64,000 bases of DNA from Mermis nigrescens (taxonomy: Eukaryota > Nematoda > Enoplea > Mermithida > Mermithidae). Shown here piece after piece: positions 1 to 11,446 of this stretch. Under the pieces are notes generated by a model that was not told where the DNA came from, made no database searches, and was given only the letters and a program-made list of their open reading frames with translations. Location: NCBI GenBank assembly GCA_036768485.1, contig JAVLUZ010000154.1, positions 33,810,973 through 33,874,972 on the forward strand, written 5' to 3'. A program made the position numbers and the translations under genes. Each line of letters starts with the position of its first letter. Position 1 is the stretch's first letter.

Positions 1-535
1 GCACTTTGAATAGTAAATTCGGAATCACATGTCCAAGAAACCTCAGGGGTCAAATTTTGGAAGTAATACCCAGCTTCTGCAAAAGGACAAAAAGTCTAAA
101 TTTTACGTATGTTTGGGCTCCTGTTTCTCAAAAACCAATCAGTGAATTTGCTTCAAATTCCACATAAGCGTAAGCCATAACATCATTAATAGACACTTAA
201 AATTCAAATCAGATTTATCCGCTGCGATTAGAGATATTTTGAGAAATGTAGTTTTAGAAAACGTTTTTCTTACGGTTTTTTGTCAGTTTAGGCTGCAGTG
301 TAAAGTAATTTACACCAGTCAATAGCGCAGTAAAAATTGGTCTAGGTGGCGTAACAAATTTTCCCTACAGCAATTATGTAAGCCGCAAGAGCCGCCAAAT
401 TTTTTCATAGTGATCCGTCGTTCCGGGTTTCAGAAGCCCGATCGAGCCATTTTGATCAAAAATTCGGAATCAGGTGCCCGAAATACCCATCGAACCAAAA
501 TATGAGTATCACTGTATTATACAGTAAAAACTTTT
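1..535. repeat. probable dispersed repeat, non-coding
   Basis: I see no exon before position 636. The stretch contains a diverged direct repeat: an AAATTCGGAATCA motif near 15 recurs near 459 with similar following sequence. It looks like an intron or repeat upstream of the TMEM272-like exons. Confidence 0.35.
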
Positions 536-537
536 TT

Positions 538-598
538 TCCACACACACGCACACACACACACACACACGCACACACATACACACACATACACAGACAA
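538..598. repeat. (CA)n microsatellite
   Basis: An imperfect CA dinucleotide tract is interrupted by CACG and CATA units. It lies just upstream of the first recognisable TMEM272-like exon, in what should be an intron. Confidence 0.9.
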
Positions 599-635
599 CT
601 TAAAATTAATATTATAGATTATGCCTCTTTTTTAG

Positions 636-2521
636 TTGTGCTCGTAATCGCAGTTGCCTTGGGCAGCATCGTACCGATTATCATGCTTGTTATCGGTAAG
701 CTTATATCGTATTGTTTAACGTTTATTCGCTTTAAAATATCAAAAATTGCTCTTGCTCTATTTGATTACTGCCTTTAACGAATACATCATTATAAACAAC
801 AGAAGTAAACGTTCTGACGGAGAACTTTATATCAAGATTCTTTATCTATATTTGATCAGGTAAGAGAGAGGATGATGGGCCTTTCCCACCCAGTGTACTT
901 TATCCAATTTATGGGTTTGACATTAAAAAATAAAAAATTTTAATTTTTCTATGAGTTGATTTTTTAATTTTTCCCTTTTGTTTTAGCCTTTTTAAAACTC
1001 TTTTAGGCTTTGTTTAGCATTTGTCGCCCCGTATCATCAAACAGAAGGTTCATTATTCTTACCCATAATTCTTAATCATATACGTCTATTAGTGTGCTGT
1101 GTGTTTTTAGTTGTACTCGTACTTAATTTAATTTAAAATTGTCTTTAGGATCGATCTATCTGCATGACTGCCAAGCGGAGCCAAACATACCAATCTATCT
1201 CATTGTAGGGGGCGTGTTTGGTATTTTGAAGGCAATATTGAGTACGTCGAATCGAATTAGAATCAGAAGGATGATCGGCCGTGGTGATCCGAATCCCGAA
1301 CTCTCGACGCTTGACCCTGTTTTTGTTGCCGATTCTTTAATAGCTATATTTCTGCTAATCTGGTTAATCCTTGGTAGGTACATATTACTATTCAGATCTA
1401 ATCACGATTAACTACTATTTACTCGTACTTTAGCGACCAATATTGATAACAATAACTCATGTGAAAGGGAATTTAGCCATTTGCTAACCCAAAGTCGGCC
1501 ACCACACCATTTCTCGATAATCTGAGATTTTTCTCCCTGTATTTTTTTGCAGAAACTTGGAATCTTATGTATAATGACCCCCGGCGATTTCCATATGAGT
1601 TACAGTAACTAGCCTATGTAATACACAGCTCAAAGTCATAACTTTTGCATAACTTATCAAGTAGATATGACATGTGTTATGGATCAGTAATGTTTGGTGA
1701 CTAGCCCATATGGAAATCGCTTGGGGAATTCCGCATAAGATCTAGAAGTTGCTTCGTATTTTTCTTTCCTTTCATTTAAAACCTTTTGCTAAATGTACCC
1801 GATATTTTTTATCGTTCAAAATTAAAAGTTAAAGGTTGATTGCCATTGCCTCTTTAAAAATGGTGAATAACCTCCCCTCAGAATTTTGAACTCAGTAGTC
1901 TGATAGACAGTCGATCATTACGCATTAAAATTTCTCAGAAGTTTCATGCTGCAATCCTTCACTACATAACAATCAATCTTCGAGAAAATCATTTTCGTCT
2001 CATACATGCTATTTCGAGCACTGAAACCGCCAACGTAAAAAATGAAGATTGTTCCTAAATGTGCAATGTCCTGCTAGGACATTATTGAGTCACTTCCACA
2101 CATGGGCGTGGGGGCTTACACCCCTCAGAATCTGGAATCCCTAAAATCGATAGACCGCCAGAAGTGAATTTTTGGTGCTATTTTTGGCAATATAGCCCCA
2201 TCTGACCCGCTCCCCAGAATTTGGCTGCTGACCATGTATGGTCACTTCTACTCTATCATGTTGTGTTCAGGTACGTTTTGGGTATACGGAAGTGCATTCC
2301 CCAATTTCCAGGACGTTACTTCGTCCACATATTGCAATCCAACCGTTTATTGGCTCGCCTTCGTTTTGATTACGGTCACCTACTGCTTAATGATTGCTAT
2401 ACTAATGTTCTTGTGTTGCTGTTGTGGTATTTTCATGCTCATAGCTATTTTAGCTGGTCGCGCTTCAGGTTCTCCACGTCAGCAAGAACAACAAACGTCG
2501 CATGCTTCGCAACAATTGTAA
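636..2521 (+). CDS. TMEM272-like four-helix membrane protein, 5' end missing
   Basis: Three exons join in frame: 636-695, 1149-1373 and 2271-2521 (stop TAA). Both introns start GT and end AG, and each splits a glycine codon after its first base (phase 1). The joined protein has a hydrophobic stretch (VALGSIVPIIMLVIG), then a GSIYLHDC...PIYLIVGGVFG block, a helix ending LLIWLILG, and a WVYG...NF...YCNPTVYWLAFVLITVTY block. The final helix is cysteine-rich (FLCCCCGIF) and the tail is short, polar and Q-rich. The YLxDCxxEPxIPIYLxVGG and STSxxYCNxxxY patterns are what I recall for the invertebrate TMEM272 family of small membrane proteins of unknown function. The N-terminal exon(s) were not found and may lie before the window. 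Intron 1 is plain; intron 2 holds two small transposons. Confidence 0.78.
1553..1752. mobile_element. palindromic MITE
   Basis: About 60 bases at each end are inverted copies of each other; both ends contain GCGATTTCCATATG and an ATCTTATG block. It lies in intron 2 of the TMEM272-like gene and has no coding capacity. Confidence 0.6.
2097..2240. mobile_element. 144-bp hAT-type MITE with perfect 8-bp TSD
   Basis: The element begins CACACATGGGCG and ends CCATGTATG. It is flanked on both sides by GTCACTTC (2089-2096 and 2241-2248), a perfect 8-bp duplication typical of hAT insertion. It sits in intron 2 of the TMEM272-like gene, ending only 30 bases before the last exon. Confidence 0.8.
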
Positions 2522-2617
2522 CATTTTGTTAATCTCTCTGAGATCTCTTTCCGGAGGGTTACATTGTTAAATTTTACGATATTTTTTACTAAAGAATGAA
2601 TTTATCAAATGGAATGA

Positions 2618-2623
2618 AATAAA
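2618..2623 (+). terminator. polyadenylation signal of the TMEM272-like gene
   Basis: AATAAA lies 97 bases after the stop codon at 2521. Confidence 0.65.
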
Positions 2624-3326
2624 TGACATTTATAAATCGCGTTTTTTTGCTCATCCGCATTGTTATCAATGGCTAGGAAATTTTAAAAACTACTTTCAAC
2701 GATCACAATTGTTAGTTACTTTTTAACATAATGTAACATTAGTTTTCCGGTTTTATTTGTTTATGAATATAGTTATACAGTGGTTTACGATATTTTATTA
2801 CAGTTTTTCAGCAGAATTCCATTAAGTTTTAGGGTGCTTCGCGATGAATTTTTTGTATACTCTATCCTGTCACAAGCGTATAATCACAAAGTATTAGGTT
2901 GTAACTTTGGTTATCCTTAGCATTCTAAATTTCAGATTATCTTATTCTGTTTTTGTGTGTGTTTGGTACTAGAAATAATTCTCACTAAAGGATATTCTAT
3001 CTCATTAGGTTTTCGCAAATATCGAACTTTTCTCGCAAAATACCTTCAAAAATATGACTTTAATTAAAACTTAACATTTGTAAACAGCGAAAAAATGCTT
3101 TTTCATGTGTAAGTTGTGAATTGTCGGGACTATTTTCGATGCTCTTTTTGGAAAAGTTGGGGTATCCTGGATTCGCCCTGCTTAATCCGAAAACAAACTT
3201 TTAATTAAAATAAATCGAAAAACGTCTAAATCGGAATTTCTCGCATCCTATTAATTTGCGACTTAGCTGTTCATTCAATACTCAATTTAGTCATTGAGTA
3301 AAGAACTTGACTGGATACCTGCTCTT
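2624..3326. other. AT-rich intergenic stretch
   Basis: I see no gene. Around 3090-3180 there is a degenerate fragment (TTTTTGGAAAAGTTGGGGTATCC, then GGATTCGCC) resembling the right end of the CAGTGGCGGAT hAT family at 3925-4939. Confidence 0.4.
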
Positions 3327-3335
3327 TAGGGATGT

Positions 3336-3515
3336 TCCGATTAATCGGAATCGGAATCGGAATCGGTTGGAATCGGTCATTTTTTGTGGGATCGAATCGG
3401 AATCGGAATCGGCGAAAATAAATCTTGGAGAATCGGCATCGGAATCGGAATCGGCATTTTTAGGTTTTTAAGAATCGGAATCGTATCGGAATCGGCTAAA
3501 ATTGGTCCAATTATC
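3336..3515. repeat. left subterminal GAATCGG array of the hAT element
   Basis: Imperfect tandem and scattered copies of GGAATC/ATCGGAATCGG directly inside the left terminal inverted repeat. Subterminal repeats of this sort are typical transposase-binding sites in hAT elements; that role is inferred. Confidence 0.75.
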
Positions 3516-3924
3516 GATTCGATTCCTTTTTATTTTAATTAAAGCAGAATTAGAATAGGGAAATACAACTTTAAACTCTAAAACGTAAAAATGAACAATT
3601 TTTCCCTCATAGTAAAGTACTGGTAACCCAATTCTACATCACATATATAACAAAAACAGATCGCGCAGGTACTGGTCAAGTTTTTATTCATCTGAACGTC
3701 ACATGCATACTAATGTCTAATACTGAAATTTAATTTCGGGCAGATTATATTTTAGAAATAACAGTTTTTCAGCCTTTTTGCCTAGTAATCTGTTTCTTAG
3801 CGGATCGTATATTATTCTAGTGCCACTAAACAATTGCTCCAATGCGACGCTCGTAGCTGGGGCTGCCAAATATTTTCTTGCTAAAGTCGACATTAGCACA
3901 TAGGTTGATGGCTTCTCTTCCCAC

Positions 3925-4939
3925 CAGGGGCGGATTTAAGGGAGCGGGGGCGGCCGTCCCCTAATTGGCCAAAAATATTTGGCGAGATAAAGAATGGGTA
4001 TGCAATTTGCAATGATTTTTGGCCGTCAGTGACCATAATTTCTCAAATTTTTTCGGCGATTTTCTTGGCGACCTGGAAGCACGATTTTATCGTATTTGGC
4101 AATAATTTTTCCCGATGTGCAAAGACTGTTTCGGACCGTGCACAAAGATTTTTGGGAAGACAAAAACTGCCAAAAAGGTCTGATATTCGTAGAGATTTTC
4201 GGCGCTTTGCGCCGAAATCAGTAATTGTGTGTCCTATAATAGCAGAAATCGCATTTTGAATGGAAAAATGTCAAATTTTTCGGCGCTTCGCGCCGTTTTA
4301 AGACGATTCTTGACGACTTTTGCCCTCATAAAAGCAGGAATTAGCCAAAATACACTGCCAAAGGTAGAATTAACAACTCTGTTTTTACCTCACTAAAGTC
4401 GCTTGGGTACTATATCATATTACCCAAACATTTGAGTGTACAAAATGCACAAAGACGTTTAGGGACCATCTTTGTACATGCACAAAGGGACATTGTACAA
4501 AAAATACTGCCTGGAAGCCATTTGTAGGTTTCCAAACAATTGTAACGGCAGAAACAGCTATTTTTGCATAGTTTTCTTCTCTTTTCAATTGAAAATTTCG
4601 ATGTTTCGCATCAAATGCTATAAATACAGGAAATCAAGCAGTAAATCATGCTTATAGACGTCTATCCGCCTTAATTTCACGAATTTTCCTGCGCTTCGCG
4701 CCAGATTTTTGTTGAAGTCAAAAAAATTTAATGATTTTTTCGCACAAATTGTCTAAAATTTTAAAATTTTATAGAAAAAATATTGCGTCAAAAGTGATTT
4801 TATGTAGAAGTATACAATGTAAAACACCGAGAAAACGCTGTTTCGCGCGTTACGGGCAAATTGTTGGACCAATTTTTAACTGTTTTTGGAAAGGTTGGGA
4901 TACCGCCCCTCCCTTAGGAAAATCCTAGATCCGCCACTG
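3925..4939. mobile_element. non-autonomous hAT element (CAGKGGCGGAT ends) inside the hAT transposase
   Basis: Ends are CAGGGGCGGATTTAAG and, read inward from the right, CAGTGGCGGATCTAGG. The flanking 8-mers are CTTCCCAC (3917-3924) and CTTTCCAC (4940-4947), 7 of 8 identical. Removing it restores hAT transposase reading frame. It carries copies of the GGCGC-TTC-GCGCC hairpin and is itself interrupted at 4081-4510. A degenerate relative lies at 20684-21240. Confidence 0.85.
4081..4510 (+). mobile_element. CAGTG-family hAT MITE, innermost of a nested stack
   Basis: Flanked by perfect CTGGAAGC duplications (4073-4080 and 4511-4518). The interior matches 5130-5833: CCCGATGT-CAAAGACT at the left, two GGCGC-type hairpins, and TTTGTACATG...TTGTACAAAAAATACTG at the right. 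The left tip is diverged. Confidence 0.82.
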
Positions 4940-5129
4940 CTTTCCACCATTTCAACGGGTCTTGCTCGTGAGAGAGACGCTTCGAGTTGATGTACGATTC
5001 GATTTCCTTGAAAGTTTAACAACTTGATACAGTGTAGGTAAATGTTTTGCCTTGAGACATAGATTATACCTTGCTTAGATCAAACGATACGCTTTTACAT
5101 GAACAGTGAATAAATAAACGGATTAGCTG

Positions 5130-5833
5130 CAGTGTTTTTTGTACTCGGCAAAGATTTTTCCCGATGTACAAAGACTTTTCTGGACCATCTTTGTACATGT
5201 GCAAAGATTTTTGGGAAGACAAAAATCGCAAATAGGTCTGAAATTCGCAGAAATTTTCGGCGCTTCGCGCCGAAATGAGTAATTGTGTGTTCTATATATC
5301 TTTAGCGTGGAAGAAATTGCACTTCAAAAGGAAGAATGTCAAAGTTTTCGGTGCCTCGCGCCGTTTTAAGACGATTCTTAGTGATTTTTGCCCTTAGAGA
5401 CCCAGAAATTAGCTAAAACACACTACCAAAAGTCAAACAACTCTCTTTTTCCCTCCTAAAATCGCTACTGTACCATATATTAATACCCAAAAATTTATGT
5501 GTACAAAATTTACAAAGATTTTCGGGCAGACAAAAACTGCAAAAAGGTGTAAAATTGGCGAGAATTTTCGGCGCTTCGCGCCGAAATGAGTAATTGTTAG
5601 TCCTAAATATTTTTAAAATGGCAGAATTTGCATATTTTCAGTAACTTTTGTCGTCAGAAACCCAGAAATTATCTAAAATACACTACCAAAGATCGAAAAG
5701 TTTGTTTTATTAAACTAAAATCGCTACTGTACAATATTATAGTACCCAAAAATAAGCAGGTACAAAATGTACAAAGACTTTTGGGGACCATCTCTGTACA
5801 TGTACAAACGGACCTTGTACAAAAAAAACACTG
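5130..5833 (+). mobile_element. CAGTG-family hAT MITE
   Basis: Begins CAGTGTTTTTTGTAC and ends GTACAAAAAAAACACTG. Flanking 8-mers are ATTAGCTG (5122-5129) and ATTAGCTA (5834-5841). The interior has repeated GTACAAAG motifs and three GGCGC-TTC-GCGCC type hairpins (about 5259, 5349, 5568). It is the second insertion into the hAT element 3327-6052. Confidence 0.85.
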
Positions 5834-5867
5834 ATTAGCTACCTTTATATTTAGCATGTTTGTCGCA

Positions 5868-6034
5868 AGAATCGGAACCGGAATCGGAATCGGCCGATTC
5901 CTGTTATTTTGGAATCGAAATCGAATCGGAATCGGCTGTCATGAGATTTGCAGAATCGGCATCGGGATCGGAATCGGCTTTCTTGAGATTTAAAGAATCG
6001 GAATCGAATCGGAATCGGTCATTTTCAAAAAAGC
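5868..6034. repeat. right subterminal GAATCGG array of the hAT element
   Basis: Dense imperfect GGAATCGG/GAATCGA units directly inside the right terminal inverted repeat. They run in the same orientation as the left array, so only the outer ends are inverted. Confidence 0.75.
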
Positions 6035-6469
6035 GGTATCGGCACATCCCTACTGCTCTTATTTATGCACAGAAAGTGATTTGTGTCCTAAATTCATCTG
6101 ATTAGCGTGCATAACATATGTATCAAAATCTTCCACAGGAAATATGCTTCTTCGTTTTATTCAATAGAAAATTTTGAGAGTATCTATTTTAGCTTATCGT
6201 AAATCGGTAAAAGTGAAAGCTGATAAAATGCGAATTATCGTTTTTGAAATAAAACAGAATGACAATGCAGTAGTGTATTACTAATCAACGAAATTATTTT
6301 TGTTTTTCCGTATAGTTTTTCTCTGCTAGTGCTTTCGTATTGTTACATCGAGATGACTGCTTATTTGTACCTATGACGAAGATGCACTTTTGCACAACGT
6401 TTTTCTTTCATGCGTATACATTCTTATTGACTTGTAATACTCGATTTGTTGCTTTTTTGAACAGCGCTC

Positions 6470-6637
6470 TATAGTCTATTTCATATAAGTTTGGGCATAA
6501 ATTTTAAGATTTCTTCGAAAGTAAGCCGACGGATTACAATAAATATATATCAAATCAATGCTATAATCGCAATCTGTCGGCTAATTGTCGGACATATTTT
6601 TAAAATTTATGCCCAAACTTGTGTGAAAGAGACTGTA
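6470..6637. mobile_element. TA-family palindromic MITE, copy 1
   Basis: TATAGTCTATTTCATATAAG at the left is mirrored by CTTGTGTGAAAGAGACTGTA at the right. Inside these tips, GTTTGGGCATAAATTTTAA is mirrored almost perfectly. The TA ends suggest a Tc1/mariner-type target, which is an inference. Confidence 0.72.
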
Positions 6638-6961
6638 GAGTCAGCCGTCATGACTACATTTTCTTCATATTTATTATTATTTTATTACTTCGTTAATTTT
6701 TAAGGAAACTTGTGAAGCTGCTCTTAGTAATATCTGCTTACTATTTAAAGAATTTTGTTTTTTTGTACCTAACTGTTAATTTATGTTTATGCTTCGTTTT
6801 GATTGCTGCCTTAATTGATATGCGCTTTGTTAGACTATGATTCGTGAGTAGAGCATGTACGTGTACATATATACATCTACTCGTACATTGCATACCTACA
6901 ATTCTTACGAAATCGCTTGCATTTGTTTCTTATTCGATACATGCCTACTGATTTGTTGTAT

Positions 6962-7130
6962 TACAGTCTGTTTCACACAACTTCGGTCATAAATTTTAAA
7001 ACCATCTCCGACAATAAGCTGACAGATTGCGATTATAGTATTGATCTAATATATAATTATCGTAACTCTCGGCTTACTGCCGATGAAAATTCTCAGAATT
7101 TATGCACGAAGTTATGTGAAACAGACTATA
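6962..7130. mobile_element. TA-family palindromic MITE, copy 2
   Basis: Same family as 6470-6637: the ends are TACAGTCTGTTTCACACAA and GTTATGTGAAACAGACTATA, and the inner blocks match. Confidence 0.72.
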
Positions 7131-7247
7131 GTTATGTTGTGCTATGCCGAATTTTTTCAAATACAACTGTGCAACATCGTCAGCAGCTATCTGGTGTGTT
7201 GATTGACTCTAAGTAGTAATCAAGTTAATAGGTAGGTATGTAACAAA

Positions 7248-9172
7248 AGTCGGGAAAAAGTAAAATCTGGAAATGGAATCAGAAAGATGGGCAACTGGAA
7301 ACGAAAATGATTCTGCACCAGGCTTCCGTAGGACTTTCTCCCCCTGGAGCGGTTCAGAGTCCCGGAACGAAGGCTCTCCTAGTAAACCGCATCACATTGA
7401 GCACCGCAACCCCGTTTCTATGAAAATTTCTCCTACTTAAGGTTGGTTTCAGGGCTCGGTAAAGGGGTACTTAACGATATGTTTCATCCCGTTTCCGACG
7501 GAGATTTTTCCCTGTGGGGGTGGTTAAAAGTCCCGGAACGGGGATTCTACGAGTAGGGCTCTTCGGGATAAACATCCCCAACCCCGTTTCCGGAAAAATT
7601 TCTTGTAGTTACGGGTGTGTGGTTTCAGGGCTCGGAAACGAAGTATCCCACGATGAACATTTTAAGCCATACCTCATTTCCGTTCGGGTTTCTCTATTCA
7701 AAAGGTTAACTACCTGAAGGGGTTCCCGAAGTAAGGTCCTTCAGATTGAACACAGTAACCTTATTTTGAGAAACTTTCTTCCACTTAAAGGTGGTTTCAG
7801 GCATACCTGGGCGTGGGGGTTGGGGGGTATGCACCCCCCCCGAGAAACCAAAATACCACCCAGAAATCAAAATACCCCCAGAATTCAATTTTTGAAAATT
7901 TTCTTTGTTTTTTTCCGCAATTTTTTGATGCCAATGGATAGTGCAGGATGAGAAACGTTGAAAAATTGTGTGTTTTTCGCCGTACCACCATTTTAAGGGC
8001 CATTTTTTGACCTTTGGAAAAATCTTGCACCCCCCAGAACTTTGGAGCCGCCCACCTATGGTTTCAGGGCTCGAAAGCGAGATATCTTATAATTAACATT
8101 TTTTGCTAAACCCAGTTTCCGTGGGAGTTTTCTCCATCAAATGGGTAGTTCAAACTCTTGAAACTGGGACTCCCCAAGTCGAGCCCACCAGGTTAAATAC
8201 CCCGATCCCGTTTTCGAAAAATTTCTCTCTAAGGGTGGTTTCAGGACTCAAAACGGGTTAATCCACGATGAACGTTTTACGCTACACCCCATTTCCGTCG
8301 GAGATTCCTTTCTCCCTAAGGGAATGGTCAAGGTTTATAAAACGGGTGTTTACCATACGTAAGCAGCAAGAAAATTCTGGGGAGGGGTCAGGATGGGTAA
8401 AATTGCCAAAAATGTTACTGAAAATAGAATTCTTGGGTCTACTGTAATCTGGGGGTTTCACGATCTAGGGGTACAAACCCCGCTCCCCCTCGCGCCCATG
8501 TGTGATCTTCACTCTGACGCGGAATACTTGGGGGATCCCATTCCGGAACTTTGAACCTTTGAACTTTGAACTTTGAACCGTCCCCTGGAGGAGAAACCTT
8601 CGATGGAAATATGGTGTAACAAAAAATGTTCATCATGGGTACCCCGTCCGAGCCCTGATACCTTCCAAAAATGGTGAAATTTTTCCTGGAAACGGGACGG
8701 GCCCTACTTGAGAAAGCCCCGTTATGGGAATTTGAAACACCCTCTGGGTGGGAGAAACCCTTGCGGAAATGTGGTATGGCATAAAATGATGGTGGGGTGG
8801 GATACGCTATTTTAGAGTCCTAAAACCATAAGTGGGAGAAATTTTCCTAGAAACGGGGTTGAATGTATTGACCCTAACGCGGCCTTCTTGGTCCCGAATT
8901 TAAAACCACTCCAGAATATGAGTTCAGCATGAAATGTTCATCGAAAAGTAGCCCGTTTCCGAGCCCTGAAACCACTATGGGAGAAATTTCCACGGAAATA
9001 GAGTTGGGGTGAACTTGACGTGACTTATTTGGAAAACTCCCGTTTTCCAGAACTTTTAAAACGCTAAGGGAAGGAAGCCCTACGAATGCAGAGTGCACAA
9101 TCATTTCTGTTTGCGAGTTTTACTTTTCGTTTCAGCTTCCAGATTTTACCCATCTTTCCCGTTCCCGAATTT
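7248..9172. mobile_element. foldback-like element built of imperfect tandem units
   Basis: The left end (AAAATCTGG...AAGATGGGCAACTGG) reappears inverted at the right (CCAGATTTTACCCATCTTT, about 9140-9160). Internally a unit of roughly 200 bases is repeated. Its landmarks are GGTTTCAGGGCTCG, ACGATGAACATTTT, CCGTTTCCG and a run of C/T before GGGTGG. The units face one way up to about 8340 and the opposite way after about 8640. No coding sequence. A 259-bp hAT MITE has inserted at 7802-8060. Confidence 0.6.
7802..8060 (+). mobile_element. GGGCG-type hAT MITE (255-bp family), copy A
   Basis: Begins CATACCTGGGCGTGGG and ends GCCCACCTATG, flanked by perfect GTTTCAGG duplications (7794-7801 and 8061-8068). 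Interior hallmarks are GGGGGTATGCACCCCCC, GATGCCAATGGATAGTGC and GGCCATTTTTTGACC. Related copies: 16877-17131, 32820-33057, 37585-37745, 44431-44697 and 54337-54592. Confidence 0.88.
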
Positions 9173-9179
9173 TGCCCAT

Positions 9180-10130
9180 CACCGAAAAAGTTAACAAAAA
9201 AATCATGATTAGATCTGGCATACTTAGAAAGTCAGGGACAATTGGGGTAGTATGATGACGACCTGAAATGGAATAAGTTTAATTTTACAGCTTGACCAGT
9301 TAATCAAGTCAATAAACTCCCTCGACGCTTTTTAAAATTGAGACACCTAACTCGCATAGATTCAAAAACATTTGGGTGATGAGATTTTGTAATCGCTAAA
9401 AATCCTAATGCTCGATGCAAGTCTCTTGTCCCATAAAATTTGCTATTTTTGCGATATTTGTACGGTCTAGCCAGATAATACTTCCTTATTACATCAAATT
9501 TTTCTCATTTACAATCTAAAAGCATTATTTTTGGCAAAAGCGTTGCAATTTTAACGCTGTTTATCATATTGTGTTCAAAAAATCTAAAAATTTCCGGTGC
9601 TTTTGCGGCAAATCCATTAGTTGCTTTGTAATTCGCTCTATCGCCTATGAATATACAAATCACTTACTGGGTTATCGTAAATATTCGTACCTATAAGCAC
9701 GATCAGTCCAAATGTTTAAAATGTTCGACACTCTGAATTGCTGCGCTTGAACGTCATTCAATGAAAATTTGATTTTTACACATTTCAGAAACAGTTTTCT
9801 TAATAAAATTACTGTACCTGAAATGATTCTAATTGAAATCAGACATTAAAATGATGAAAGTGCTCTATTCTGCATAAATAAAGGAATTTGTTGTTCCGTT
9901 TCTGTCCATATCGGGAAAAGTTAGTACATTCGTACGAAAATCAAAGAATTTTACTTGCTTTTATGAAATTCATAATTTTTTCCTGCAGGGTATAAGATTG
10001 CCGGCACAGCCGTTCTAAAAGTCAGTCCGGTTCGGAATGTACTGGAGAGCTTTAAGTAGATTATCTCGAACGCTGAAATCGTGTAAAATACCCAAAGTTA
10101 GAATTCCTGATGAATTTCTTGACAATAAGT
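9180..10130. other. intergenic, nothing recognised
   Basis: AT-rich single-copy-looking sequence. No ORF, RNA gene or transposon end could be supported. Confidence 0.4.
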
Positions 10131-10134
10131 TCGG

Positions 10135-10605
10135 TATACAAAAATTTATCAATAAAAATTTTGTTAACCGTTTTTAGGTCAAATTTGCGGTTTCTTATTG
10201 ACAATGACAAGTATGCAATTCAGAAAACAGAATATGCGCGAAACACAAAAAATTGGTCATTCTTACCAATTAAAATAGAATTGTGTGATCTAAAGGACGA
10301 CAAACGGAACGAAAATTGCCAAACTGGCACAAATGATTTTCATTCTTTTACTAATAAGTCCAACAAGCATTTATGTGGAGTTTCATTCACGGGTAATTAG
10401 TGTGAAGCGCTGGCTGATATATTTTAGCTAATTTAAGCTTCTAAACTCAATATTGGAACTGTATAACGAAAAAGTACAAGAATTTATTGTGACGTTTTGC
10501 CTTTTTGAACTCAATTTTAAGCGGATATACGACTGCTCCATAAAAATCAGGAGCTTCTGGAAAAATTTTGAGAGGTATGTGCCCCCTGACTAAGCCTCTG
10601 GTTCC
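10135..10605. mobile_element. degenerate copy of the CAGAGGCGTAGCC hAT family
   Basis: The sequence parallels the right part of 12873-14854 (for example ATGCAATTCAGAAAACAG against ATGCAGTTCAGAAAACAG, and AACAAGCAT) and ends GTGCCCCCTGACTAAGCCTCTG where the full copy has GGCTACGCC. The left part is missing. The short reading frame here is element sequence, not a gene. Confidence 0.6.
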
Positions 10606-10609
10606 TGAT

Positions 10610-11430
10610 CAGAAACGAGTGTAATGTACCTACATGAAAAGCGGCGCCAGAGTCGTTGGCATCATTTTGAAACATCAATCATGAAAGATTGACTGCTTTT
10701 TTGAGCGATGCACATACAGATGGCAAACGGTGCAACAGTTCAAGAAATTAATTTGCTGTTCATGCATGTCAAAGCCTATTTGTGGCGCAGCGGAAACTAA
10801 CTAAAAATTGTCAGAAGTGAATATATTCATCACAAAAATTATTCGCTTTATTCCGTTCGTTCACGCTAAAATGCTGTTTTTCATGAGCTCGTAAATTACA
10901 AACCCCTGGCTACTGTATCACAACATCGGAAAATTATCTTTTAGGCGCAAAAAAGGAACTGCATCTGGTAGCATTCCATGCACGTGCGTATTTGTATCGG
11001 ATTCAGAATGTTTTATATATATTTTCTTTCCATTCATTCAAAATGCAGTGTCACGTTGCGAGCGAAGTTCCCAATTTTTTAACTAGAGCAATTTACTAAA
11101 TATACATCAGAAGAAAGTTTGGTTATTCTTTCTTACAGAAATCACAATCCTATGAGCCTTAACCATATCGAGGGACTGACGTAATGGTTTGCGTAAGCTT
11201 CAAATCAAATAAATGAAAAGAAAATGAACAATCTGTAAAACTTTTTGAGCCAATCTGTAAATTCGAAATTTCGAAATTCTGCCAAGCTCACGCTACTATT
11301 TAGTTAAAATTCTGTTCGGTTTGTCGAAGCTCACATAATTATTAGATTTGTTCCTAATTTTAATTCGATAAATATACTGAAAATTATGACGTAGTCGCTT
11401 TTTTCTGTGGCGCACTTCCATGAAGGCAAA
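10610..11430. other. 3' flank of the collagen gene
   Basis: AT-rich. No canonical AATAAA was seen on the minus strand close to the collagen stop at 11447. A variant ATTAAA (minus) lies near 11358-11364. Confidence 0.3.
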
Positions 11431-11446
11431 ATAAATTCAGAGTCCG

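Larger units (their letters stand above)
3717..5006 (-). pseudogene. hAT transposase C-terminus (dimerisation domain), disrupted
   Basis: Read on the minus strand, two blocks join once the insertion at 3925-4939 and one copy of its target duplication are removed. The upstream block encodes KEIESYIN...DPLKWWEE; the downstream block encodes LARKYLAAPATSVALEQLFS...LRNRLL...KAEKLLFLKYNLP and a stop at 3717. DPLxWW...LAxxYLxxPATSxxxExxFS...RNRL...EKLxFLxxNL is the hallmark of the hAT dimerisation region (Ac/BED-finger transposases). Upstream of about 5006 the frame runs into stops, after a possible splice acceptor. No BED finger or catalytic core remains. It is a broken relic. Confidence 0.85.
3327..6052 (-). 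mobile_element. hAT transposon, host of three other insertions
   Basis: Terminal inverted repeats are TAGGGATGTTCCGAT on the left and TAGGGATGTGCCGAT read inward from the right. A perfect 8-bp duplication, CTGCTCTT, flanks the element (3319-3326 and 6053-6060). Beside both ends are GAATCGG-rich subterminal arrays. The minus strand carries the end of a hAT transposase. Removing the nested elements at 3925-4939 and 5130-5833 leaves about 1 kb, so most of the transposase is gone and the element cannot be autonomous. Confidence 0.88.

Noticed and set aside
10110..10400. 96-residue plus-strand frame
   Set aside because: It falls in a degenerate copy of the CAGAGGCGTAGCC hAT family and is not conserved with the copy at 12873-14854.
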